Shown piece after piece: positions 14,912 to 22,899 of a stretch of DNA of 64,000 nt. The translations under genes and the position numbers were made by a program. The stretch's first letter is position 1; every line of letters starts with the position of its first letter. Source of the DNA: Kribbella monticola (GTDB lineage: Bacteria; Actinomycetota; Actinomycetes; Propionibacteriales; Kribbellaceae); assembly GCF_003261635.1 (NCBI RefSeq), contig NZ_QFXK01000037.1:1-64000 (forward strand), written 5' to 3'. The notes below the pieces were generated by a model. That model was given only the letters and a program-made list of their open reading frames with translations. It searched no databases and was not told the origin of the DNA.

Positions 14912-17502
14912 CTTCGTCCGTCACGCTGGGCACCGGCGTCGAACTCGATGCCCAGGGCATCTGGATCGACGGCCGGCCCCAGCTGTTGCTCTGCGCATCG
15001 TTGTTCTACTTCCGGCTGCCGCGCGAGCAATGGCGAGCCCGCCTGGAGCAGATCCGTACTTCGGGTTACACCTGCGTCGACGTCTATCTGCCGTGGAACT
15101 TCCACGAGGTCGCGCCCGGCCGGTGGTCGTTCGACGGCCGCCGCGATGTCGCCGCGTTCCTCGATCTCGCCCACGAGGTGGGCCTGTCGGTCATCGCCCG
15201 GCCGGGCCCGTACATCTGCTCGGAGTGGGACGGCGGCGCCCTGCCGGCCTGGCTGGGCGTCGATCCCGGCGTACGGGTTCGTCAGAACGAGCCGCGGTAT
15301 CTCGCGCACGTGACGGCCTGGTTCGACCAGGTGCTGCCGCTGCTCGCCGAGCGGCAGTATCCGGCCGGGCCGGTCGTCATGGTCCAGTTGGAGAACGAGC
15401 TCGACTTCTTCGACTGCGAGGACCGCACCGGCTACCTCACCTCCCTGCGCGACCAGGCGATCAGCCACGGCATCACCGTGCCGCTGATCGCCTGCGCCGG
15501 GCAGGGCGACATCGCCGGCGCCACCGGTGACGTCCCCCATGTCGTTGCCGCCTGCAACTTCTACCCGAACGACGACTCGCCGCACATCGAGGCAGAGGTA
15601 CGCCGGTACGCCGGGCTGCTCGCCGATCGCGGGCTGCCCCTGCTGATCACCGAAACCAACCGCCGGCACCGGACACTCCGTCGGCTCCTGGCAAGTGGGG
15701 CATCGCTGATCGCGCCCTATCTCCAGGCGTCCGGCTGGAACTTCGGCTTCACCCCGTCCACCGGCAACTGGGGCGCCCCCGGCAACTTCATGAGCCACGA
15801 CTACGACTTCGGCGGCTACGTCTCCCCCACCGGGGCGACCCGGCCGGAGTACGACGAGGCGCGGGTGCTCGCCCGCGTAGTCGCGGCCCTCGGGTCTCAA
15901 CTGGCGCTCGCCACCGCCACGGTGCCGCGTGTCGAGGTGACGGCCGACTTCCCCACCAGTTCGTCGATCTCCGCCCTCGACCTGGACGGCGGTGGCCAGC
16001 TGATCGCCGTACCGAACCTCGACCAGGCCCCCGGACAAGCGGTCGTCAACGGGGTGTCCGTGGCGGTCGCGGCCGGGTCGTGTCCGCTCATGCTGGTCGA
16101 TTTGCCCTTGCAGGACACGACTTTGAGACTCGCCTCGGCGGACCTGGTCGCGGTCGGCGACGGCGTACTGGTGTTCTCGTCGGCCGTTCCTGTCACGGTC
16201 GTGCTCGGAGACACCCAGGTCGAGATCCCGGCCACACCGGGGCGGGTCGAGCGCAGAGTTGTCGACGGCATCGATCTCGTGGTGCTGACTCCCCCGAACG
16301 CAGCGCGCCTTGCGACGATCCGGCCCGATCGGACGATCGAGCTGGATCACGTGCAGGACAGGAAGATTCCCACACCGGCGACCGAGGTTCGGACGGTCCG
16401 GCGGCGGTCAGGGACAGCCCCTGCGAAGCCGGCCGGTACCCACGACCTGCCGCCGGCGCTGGAGTCGCTCGGCGTCTATCGCGGCCGTGGAACGTACTCG
16501 GCGACGACGGACCTGACCGGCATCGACGAACTGCTGGTCGTCGGCGCCTGCGACATCGTGGAGTTGTCGATCGACGGCCACCCGCAGCCGGCCGTCGCCG
16601 ATTTCGGCGCGACCCGGCGGGTCGACGTACGGGCTGCGCAAGGCCGTTGCGGTATCGACGCGACGGTCGAGATCTGGGGACATGCCAACTTCGACGATGC
16701 CCGTCTGCCGGCTCTCCGCCTCGGCGCGCTCCGGGGGCTGGGCACGGTCTGGAAGGTCGAGAGGGTTCAAGACCTGGATGCCCTGTGGACAGTGGACGGT
16801 CACTGGGCCGGCGATCCGGCGCCGATCCGGTCGCTCGGCGGCTGGAGCAGTACGCGGGTCGGCGTACCGATCACCTACTCGCGGCGCCTCGATCTCCCGT
16901 CCCGGTCAGCGCTCCACTTCGGCGGGCTCGACCAACCGATCACGGTCAGCCTGGACGACGGCGAGCCGGTCACCGTCCATCGAGAGAACCCTTGGCTGAT
17001 GCTGCCGGCCGGGACCACCAAGATCGCGGTCACCCTGCAGCACAATCCCAGTGGCGCCGGGGTGCACGCAGAGCTGCTCAGCCTGCAACCAGTGATGGAT
17101 TGGACCTGCACTGTCCAGGACGATGAGCTGCTCACCGCCTTCGCCACCAGCAATGCCGTGACGTCGGAGGCCGAGCTTCCGCTGAGCCTCGCGCCAGGCG
17201 AAGAGGTCTGGCTCGACGTCGATCTTCCGGCCGATCACGAAGGGCTGCTGCTCCGGTTCGGCGGCTCGCAGCTGCGGGTGACCGGCTGGGCGTCCGGCGA
17301 GTGCCTCGGCCGGATCTGGATCGGTGACCGGCCGGCATTCTCCGGCGGTGACCCCGACGTCTTGTGGATCCCGGCCGGGTGGTCCGGCCTGACCCTGCTG
17401 CTCCGGGGCGTCGCGGGCCCCGCCGATCCGGTACTTCGTACGCTACGGCTGAGCCCAGCGACGACCGGAGGGGAAAATGGTGCCGCGGCAGACGTCTCGT
17501 GA
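14908..17502 (+). CDS. divergent GH35 beta-galactosidase-like enzyme
   Basis: An 864-residue cytoplasmic glycosidase with no signal peptide. The N-terminal TIM barrel carries VDVYLPWNFHE, the near-diagnostic GH35 block RPGPYICSEWDGGALPAWL near 92-110, and QLENEL with acid/base Glu164. The usual nucleophile block EYWxGWF is absent. LLITETNRRH with Glu249 occupies that place, followed by a shortened link to ASGWNFGF. The remaining 500 residues look like beta-sandwich domains. The GTG start overlaps the permease stop by four bases. Expected substrates are imported beta-galactosides, or perhaps beta-L-arabinopyranosides given the context. Confidence 0.82.
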   Translation: MTSSVTLGTGVELDAQGIWIDGRPQLLLCASLFYFRLPREQWRARLEQIRTSGYTCVDVYLPWNFHEVAPGRWSFDGRRDVAAFLDLAHEVGLSVIARPGPYICSEWDGGALPAWLGVDPGVRVRQNEPRYLAHVTAWFDQVLPLLAERQYPAGPVVMVQLENELDFFDCEDRTGYLTSLRDQAISHGITVPLIACAGQGDIAGATGDVPHVVAACNFYPNDDSPHIEAEVRRYAGLLADRGLPLLITETNRRHRTLRRLLASGASLIAPYLQASGWNFGFTPSTGNWGAPGNFMSHDYDFGGYVSPTGATRPEYDEARVLARVVAALGSQLALATATVPRVEVTADFPTSSSISALDLDGGGQLIAVPNLDQAPGQAVVNGVSVAVAAGSCPLMLVDLPLQDTTLRLASADLVAVGDGVLVFSSAVPVTVVLGDTQVEIPATPGRVERRVVDGIDLVVLTPPNAARLATIRPDRTIELDHVQDRKIPTPATEVRTVRRRSGTAPAKPAGTHDLPPALESLGVYRGRGTYSATTDLTGIDELLVVGACDIVELSIDGHPQPAVADFGATRRVDVRAAQGRCGIDATVEIWGHANFDDARLPALRLGALRGLGTVWKVERVQDLDALWTVDGHWAGDPAPIRSLGGWSSTRVGVPITYSRRLDLPSRSALHFGGLDQPITVSLDDGEPVTVHRENPWLMLPAGTTKIAVTLQHNPSGAGVHAELLSLQPVMDWTCTVQDDELLTAFATSNAVTSEAELPLSLAPGEEVWLDVDLPADHEGLLLRFGGSQLRVTGWASGECLGRIWIGDRPAFSGGDPDVLWIPAGWSGLTLLLRGVAGPADPVLRTLRLSPATTGGENGAAADVS

Positions 17503-18754
17503 CCTTCGCAACGAGAGCCGGTTCGAGGTTCTCCGGGCGCTCTTCGAGCTGGGTCCGTCCACCCGCCAGGAGATCGCCCGGCACACCCGGCTGAGCACGG
17601 CGACGGTGGCCACTTTGGTCACCGAGTTCCTGTCCGAGGGCGTACTGCGGATCGCCGCCCTGGAGCGCCGGACGGTGGGACGACCCTACGAGCGGCTGGC
17701 GATCGACCCGGAGCGCGGCCGCATCGTCGGGGTGGACGTCGCCGAGACCTACGTCGCCGCGACCTTGTTCGACATCGCGCTGACCCCGATCAGCCACGGC
17801 GAGGTGACGCTGGACGAGCACGAGAACAGCCAGGCATACGTGGTCGACGGCATCGTCCGGGCAGTCGAGGCGGCCGTCGGAACCGGCGCGGGTGAGGCGG
17901 CCGTCGGAACCGGCGCGGGCGAGGTTGATCGAATCCTCGGCGTCGGCGTCAGCATGCCCGGCCAGGTCAGCCCCGGCGCGGGCGTCTCGGTCTTCGCGCC
18001 GAACTGGGACTGGCACGAGGTCAAGATCGAGGAACTGCTCGCGCAGGGGCTGCGGATCCCGGTGTACGTCGACAATCCGCTCAAAGCGGTTGCGTTGTCG
18101 GAGATGTGGTTCGGCGTCGGCCGCATCGCCGACAGCATGGCGGTCGTCAACCTCGGCACTGGCGTCGGCGCCGGGATCGCCATCGACGGCGCCCTCATCC
18201 GGGGCGCCAACAACAACGCCGGCGAGTGGGGTCACACGCTGCTCCAACTGGACGGCCGCGAGTGCCGTTGCGGCCGCCGCGGCTGCGTCGAGGCCTACCT
18301 CGGCGTCCAGGGCATCGAGACCTCGCTCGCAGAGATCGACAAGGACCACCCCGCGCTGCAGCAGCCGCTGCAGCGCGACTTCATCGAAGCCGTCGCCACC
18401 GGCCTGGCTGCCGGCGATCCGGTGCTGGCCGAGCTTGCCCGCCGTACGGCGCACTATCTGGCCGCGGCGCTCGGCGACCTCGTCACGCTGCTCGACATCC
18501 CCTACATCACCCTCACCGGCTGGACCTCGACCGCTCTCGCGGAGTGGCTCGTTCCGGCCGTCCGCGCGGAACTGCCCGACCACGTCCTGCCCGGATCGCT
18601 GCCGGACCTCACCGTCGAGGTCTCCCGCGTCCCCGGCAACCCGGTCGCACTCGGTATGGCGGCCTTCGCTCTGGAGCACTTCCTCGGCCAGCTCGGCCTG
18701 CCCAGTCCGGCCAGCGCCCCGATCGCCCGCCGCCGGACCCGACCTCAGTCCTAG
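17477..18754 (+). CDS. ROK-family transcriptional regulator
   Basis: A 425-residue regulator. The N-terminal winged helix-turn-helix spans about 5-70 (TRQEIARHTRLSTATVATLVTEFL). The sugar-kinase-like ROK domain has GVDVAETYVAATLFD, VGVSMPGQV, NLGTGVGAGIAIDGALIRGANNNAGEWGH and the zinc cluster RECRCGRRGCVEAYLG near 260-276. It overlaps the GH35 gene end by 26 bases and is followed ten bases later by GH51. It probably represses this operon; the palindrome at 11731 is the best candidate site. A 27-base tandem duplication lies in its linker. Confidence 0.9.
   Translation: MVPRQTSRDLRNESRFEVLRALFELGPSTRQEIARHTRLSTATVATLVTEFLSEGVLRIAALERRTVGRPYERLAIDPERGRIVGVDVAETYVAATLFDIALTPISHGEVTLDEHENSQAYVVDGIVRAVEAAVGTGAGEAAVGTGAGEVDRILGVGVSMPGQVSPGAGVSVFAPNWDWHEVKIEELLAQGLRIPVYVDNPLKAVALSEMWFGVGRIADSMAVVNLGTGVGAGIAIDGALIRGANNNAGEWGHTLLQLDGRECRCGRRGCVEAYLGVQGIETSLAEIDKDHPALQQPLQRDFIEAVATGLAAGDPVLAELARRTAHYLAAALGDLVTLLDIPYITLTGWTSTALAEWLVPAVRAELPDHVLPGSLPDLTVEVSRVPGNPVALGMAAFALEHFLGQLGLPSPASAPIARRRTRPQS
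17871..17924 (+). repeat. 27-bp tandem duplication inside the ROK gene
   Basis: Two copies of a 27-base unit (17871-17897 and 17898-17924) differ at one base and insert nine residues, so EAAVGTGAGE is followed by a second AVGTGAGE. The near identity points to a recent in-frame slippage or unequal exchange in a surface loop. Confidence 0.85.
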
Positions 18755-18764
18755 GAGATCCCCC

Positions 18765-20285
18765 TTGTCCAGCTCTTCAGCCGCCCGGGTCGTGATCGAC
18801 CTCGACGTCCCCGGTCCGACCATCAGCCGGCACCTCTACGGCCACTTCGCCGAACACCTCGGCCGCTGCGTGTACGACGGCTTCTACGTCGGCGAATCCT
18901 CCGACCTGCCCAACGAGGGCGGCATCCGGCTCGACGTCGTCGAAGCGCTGCGAGCTCTGAACATCCCCAACCTGCGCTGGCCCGGCGGCTGCTTCGCCGA
19001 CGAGTACCACTGGATGAACGGCATCGGCCCGCGCTCCGAGCGGCCCGGCATGGTCAACACCAACTGGGGCAACGTCGTGGAGAACAACCACTTCGGCACC
19101 CACGAGTTCATGGCGCTGTGCGAACTGCTCGGGGCCGAGGCGTACGTGAACGGCAATGTGGGCAGCGGGACCGTCCAGGAGATGAGCGACTGGGTCGAGT
19201 ACCTGACCCGCAGCGGCGACAGCCCGATGGTCCGGCTCCGCAAGGCCAACGGCCGCGAGGAGCCGTGGAAGGTCCCGTTCTGGGGAATCGGCAACGAGGC
19301 CTGGGGTTGCGGTGGCAACCTGTCCGCCGACGCGTACGTCGAACTGGCCCGCCGCTACGCCACCTTCTGCCGCGAGCACGACGGCAACAAGCTCTACCGG
19401 ATCGCGGCCGGTGCGTCCGACGACGACCTCGCCTGGACCGAAGCCCTGATGAAGTCGATCAGCACCCTGGGCGGCGAACCGCGCAACATCTTCCAGGCCA
19501 TCTCCGTGCACTACTACACGGTGCCCGGGACGTGGGAGCACAAGGGCAGCGCGACCGAGTTCGAGGTCGACGACTACTACCGGACCATGATCAAGGCGCA
19601 GGACATCGACCGCGTGCTCACCGGTCACTCGACCGTGATGGACGCCTACGACCCGAAGCGCAAGATCGGCCTCGTGCTCGACGAGTGGGGCACCTGGTGG
19701 GATGTGGAAAAGGGCACGAACCCGGGCTTCCTGTACCAGCAGAACGCTCTGCGCGATGCATTGGTCGCGAGCCTGCATTTCGACGTCTTCCACCGGCACG
19801 CGGAGCGGCTGGTGATGGCCAACATCGCCCAGACGGTGAACGTCCTGCAGGCGATGCTGCTGACCGATGCCGGCGGCGGGCTCGTGCTCACCCCGACGTA
19901 CCACGTGTTCGAGATGAACAAGGGCCATCACGACGCGACCTCCGTACCGGTTCACCTGGTCGACCGGCCCACGCCGTACGCGCTGGACGGTAAGGAACTC
20001 GAGCTGCTCTCGGCCTCGGCGAGCGTGAGGGACGGCCGGGCGCTGGTCTCGGTGACCAATCTCGACCCGGGTGCGCCGGCGGACGTCGTACTGGATCTGC
20101 GGGGTGCGGCGGTGCGCGGGCATCGCGGACGGTTGCTCACGGCACCTAAGTTGCAGGCACACAACTCGGCGGGCGATCCGCAGGCAGTTGTTCCCGTGCC
20201 GTTGACCGACGTGACCGTTGACGACCGAGGTCTCCGGCTGACGCTACCGCCACACTCCTTCGCGACTGTCGAGCTGGACCTTTGA
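18765..20285 (+). CDS. abfA: GH51 alpha-L-arabinofuranosidase
   Basis: A 506-residue intracellular exo-enzyme that removes alpha-L-arabinofuranosyl groups from arabinan or arabinoxylan fragments. The GH51 layout is complete: GHFAEHLGRCVYDG, LRWPGGCFADEYHW near 66-80, acid/base Glu178 in GIGNEAWGCGG, HYYTVPG, nucleophile Glu307 in LVLDEWGTWW, and a C-terminal beta domain ending LPPHSFATVELDL. No signal peptide. TTG 18765 is chosen because AGGAG lies seven bases upstream. It is the last gene of the operon that begins at 11815. A partial copy of its 3' end occurs at 36013. Confidence 0.96.
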   Translation: MSSSSAARVVIDLDVPGPTISRHLYGHFAEHLGRCVYDGFYVGESSDLPNEGGIRLDVVEALRALNIPNLRWPGGCFADEYHWMNGIGPRSERPGMVNTNWGNVVENNHFGTHEFMALCELLGAEAYVNGNVGSGTVQEMSDWVEYLTRSGDSPMVRLRKANGREEPWKVPFWGIGNEAWGCGGNLSADAYVELARRYATFCREHDGNKLYRIAAGASDDDLAWTEALMKSISTLGGEPRNIFQAISVHYYTVPGTWEHKGSATEFEVDDYYRTMIKAQDIDRVLTGHSTVMDAYDPKRKIGLVLDEWGTWWDVEKGTNPGFLYQQNALRDALVASLHFDVFHRHAERLVMANIAQTVNVLQAMLLTDAGGGLVLTPTYHVFEMNKGHHDATSVPVHLVDRPTPYALDGKELELLSASASVRDGRALVSVTNLDPGAPADVVLDLRGAAVRGHRGRLLTAPKLQAHNSAGDPQAVVPVPLTDVTVDDRGLRLTLPPHSFATVELDL

Positions 20286-20297
20286 TCATCAGCCGGC

Positions 20298-22886
20298 TCA
20301 GGGAGCGCTGACGGAGTTGATGGTGGAGCCTTTGAGGTAAACGGGCCGGACGCCGACGGTGACCGTGATGTTGCCGGCCGCGTCCGGGGTGTAGGTGGTG
20401 GACAGGCCGTACAGGCTGGTGACCTGGATCGGGCCGTCGGCGTTCACCGTCACCGTCGTATTGGCGCCGGTGGCTGCCCAGATGGCGCGCAGCGGTGACC
20501 CGTCCGCAGCCGAGAAGACCTGGTCGATCAGCCCGTTGCCTGGGTTCTCCTTTCCGAGGAAGGTCGCGCCCGCGAGTTGGCGGGCGGCGGTCGCATAGGC
20601 GACGTACGACGGCTTCGGGGTGTACGGGCCGAGCGGGTCGGAGCTGTGGTGGATGAGACCGAAGTTGTCCTCCAGTCCCGCCGGATCGGATCCGTCATTC
20701 ATGAAGTCGTACAGGTAGTACCGCTGGATGCCGTGGCCAAGGGTTGTCAGTTCCGCACGGGCCAAATACATCGCCTGGGTTGCTTCGTCGACCGAGTCGC
20801 TGCTGGTGGCCGTCCGCCAGCCGGCCTCGGTGATCCAGATCGGCTTGTCGACGCCGCCGTTGTACTGGCGGATGATCGCGCGTAGCTGCGCGATGTAGGT
20901 GCCGAGGTTCTCGGGCGCGTGCAGGAAGTTGTACGGATGGACCGACACGACGTCGAGGTACTGCAAGCCTCCGAGTGCGGCGAACGACTGGAACCAGGCC
21001 ACTTGAGTGACATCGGTGTCGCCTCCGCCGACCACGGTGACCGCCGGATGGCCGGCCTTGACCTTGGCGTACGTCGCCTTCAGCAGGGCGAGATAGCTGT
21101 CCGGTGACTTGTTCGCCGGACCGGCGGCGTTGTTGTCCCATTCGTTCCACACCGCGAGGTTCTTCACCTGTGGGTACTTCGTGAGCAGGGCGTCGGCGTA
21201 GTTGGCGAACGCTGCTCGCCCGGCATCGGTGGACGGCGCGTTGAACGCGTGGTCCGGGCAGTCGTACAGACAGTTGCCGTAGTCGGCGATGAGCAGCGGA
21301 TCGATCGAGTTGTTCTGCAACGTGGTCAGGTAGTTGGTCACCTTGGCCGGGAAGGCGAAGGTCCCCCATGTCGTCTCGGCGTCCGACCAATAGGCCTCGT
21401 CGCGCACCGTGCGGGCTCCGGACTGCGCGACCAGCGGCAGCGGATCCGGCGCCCACTTCGCACCGAAGTGCGTTCCGGCGCCGAGCAGCGCGCCGGGGTA
21501 CAAGGCCGTCACGCTGTCGATGCTGACGGTCGCGGTTGTCCCGCTACCGATGATCTGTGGCTTGTCGAGCGTGAGCGAGATGGCCTTGGCGGGACCGTGC
21601 CAGATGCCATCGTCCGCTCCGCCGAAGTGCAGGTACGACGTACCGGCGTCGAACCGGGAGACGGTCAGCGACTGCCAGTTCGAGGTCGCGGACAAGGGCA
21701 GGCGTTGTTGATGGACCTGGCCGGTGGCATCGGTCAGTCGCAGTCCGATCGACGACAGCTGAGTGGTACGCACCCACAGGGTCAGCGACGACAGGTTCTG
21801 CGAGGTCAGCTCGCGTTGTAGCGCCACGTAGTTCCCACCGCCGGAGAAGTCGGCGGACAGCTTGGCGGACTGGACCCCGGTGTGTCCGTCAGTTGCGTCG
21901 AGCGTGTAGCTCCCGGTGGCGCCTGGAAACTCGCTGCCCGGGTAGAAGCTCCAGCCTTCGGCCGAACTCTCGTAGTCGCCGAGCACCGTGTTCGGCTGCG
22001 CCGCGGATGCTCCGACCGTCAGGTCGTCGATGCTGATCGCGGCCGTCGTACCGCCACCGGTGATTCCGTTGCGATCCAGGACCAGCTCGACGCCCTTTGC
22101 GGGGCCGTGCCACACCCCGTCGTTCGCGCCACCGAAGTGGCTGTACTGCCGGCCGCCGTTGAAGCGAGCGACCGCCAGCGCCTGCCAATCCGTCGCGCTC
22201 GAGAGGTTCACCAGCTGCTGGTGCACCTGTCCGGTCGAGTCGGTCAGCCGGACGTTGATCCAGGACACGTTCCCGGCGGTCCGGGCCCAGAAACTCAAGC
22301 TGGTGGCGCTGACCGCCGGTACGGCGCGTTTGACGCTGACGTAGGCGCCACCACCGGAGAAGTCTCCGGTCAGCCGACCGGACTTTCCGCCTGTATGACC
22401 ATCGGAAGTGTCCTGGGCAAAGCTTCCGGTGGCGCCCGGATATTCACTGCCTGGGTAGAAGCTCCAGCCTTCGGACGTGCTCTGGAAGTCGCCCAGCACA
22501 CTGGTCGTGATCCCTGACTGCGGGGCAGCGCCCAGTGGACTGATGATCGCGAAGGTCGTCCGGGCTGTCGTTGTTCCACCGCTGTCGGCCGCCTGCACGC
22601 TCAGCTGGTACCAGCCGCGGGTGGTGACCGGGAGCTGCAACGTACTCGCAGCAGCCTGGCTTCCGCTGGTCACCGTCGCGCCGTTCACGTCGGTCACCGT
22701 CCAGCTCACCGAGGCCGCGCTCGTACTGAGTCCGACCTGCACCTGCTGACCGTCGGTGAACACGTTGCCCAGGGCAACCGTCGAGAGTGTCAGCGCCGGC
22801 GCGGCGAAGACCGGCGGCGGCGTGCCCAGGCATCCGAGCAGGACGACCAGGACGATGGCGGCCGAGCGGAGCCGTAGACGTTTCAT
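20298..22886 (-). CDS. secreted clan-A glycosidase with duplicated carbohydrate-binding-like domains
   Basis: An 862-residue exported protein. The signal peptide ends near AFAA/28. Residues 30-120 form a beta-sandwich domain shared with the neighbour at 22900, and two tandem copies of a 160-residue beta domain follow (about 130-290 and 300-462; each starts LGDF/LGDY and contains EGWSFYPGSE). The TIM barrel of about 470-780 has acid/base Glu582 in AVWNEWDN and nucleophile Glu687 in WITEAGW. A C-terminal beta domain ends the protein. The fold is GH39/GH5-like (clan A); substrate unknown. It is co-transcribed with its paralog 13 bases upstream. Confidence 0.82.
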   Translation of the reverse strand: MKRLRLRSAAIVLVVLLGCLGTPPPVFAAPALTLSTVALGNVFTDGQQVQVGLSTSAASVSWTVTDVNGATVTSGSQAAASTLQLPVTTRGWYQLSVQAADSGGTTTARTTFAIISPLGAAPQSGITTSVLGDFQSTSEGWSFYPGSEYPGATGSFAQDTSDGHTGGKSGRLTGDFSGGGAYVSVKRAVPAVSATSLSFWARTAGNVSWINVRLTDSTGQVHQQLVNLSSATDWQALAVARFNGGRQYSHFGGANDGVWHGPAKGVELVLDRNGITGGGTTAAISIDDLTVGASAAQPNTVLGDYESSAEGWSFYPGSEFPGATGSYTLDATDGHTGVQSAKLSADFSGGGNYVALQRELTSQNLSSLTLWVRTTQLSSIGLRLTDATGQVHQQRLPLSATSNWQSLTVSRFDAGTSYLHFGGADDGIWHGPAKAISLTLDKPQIIGSGTTATVSIDSVTALYPGALLGAGTHFGAKWAPDPLPLVAQSGARTVRDEAYWSDAETTWGTFAFPAKVTNYLTTLQNNSIDPLLIADYGNCLYDCPDHAFNAPSTDAGRAAFANYADALLTKYPQVKNLAVWNEWDNNAAGPANKSPDSYLALLKATYAKVKAGHPAVTVVGGGDTDVTQVAWFQSFAALGGLQYLDVVSVHPYNFLHAPENLGTYIAQLRAIIRQYNGGVDKPIWITEAGWRTATSSDSVDEATQAMYLARAELTTLGHGIQRYYLYDFMNDGSDPAGLEDNFGLIHHSSDPLGPYTPKPSYVAYATAARQLAGATFLGKENPGNGLIDQVFSAADGSPLRAIWAATGANTTVTVNADGPIQVTSLYGLSTTYTPDAAGNITVTVGVRPVYLKGSTINSVSAP
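21500..22499 (-). repeat. internal duplication of a 160-residue binding-domain module
   Basis: Two direct copies within the 20298 gene share landmarks EGWSFYPGSE, FPGATGS or YPGATGS, DGHTG, SADFSGGG or TGDFSGGG, QVHQQ, and DGxWHGPAK. The domain resembles a jelly-roll carbohydrate-binding module. The paralogous gene at 22900 lacks both copies. Boundaries are approximate. Confidence 0.75.
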
Positions 22887-22899
22887 GACGACTCCCCCG

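Noticed and set aside
14857-16350. Long antisense frame over GH35
   Set aside because: Shadow of the GH35 coding strand; no motif or ribosome site.
17132-18823. 563-codon antisense frame over the GH35 end and ROK gene
   Set aside because: Shadow frame; crosses several real gene boundaries and contains an echo of the 27-base repeat.
18777-20162. Antisense frame over GH51
   Set aside because: Shadow of a gene with both catalytic glutamates identified.
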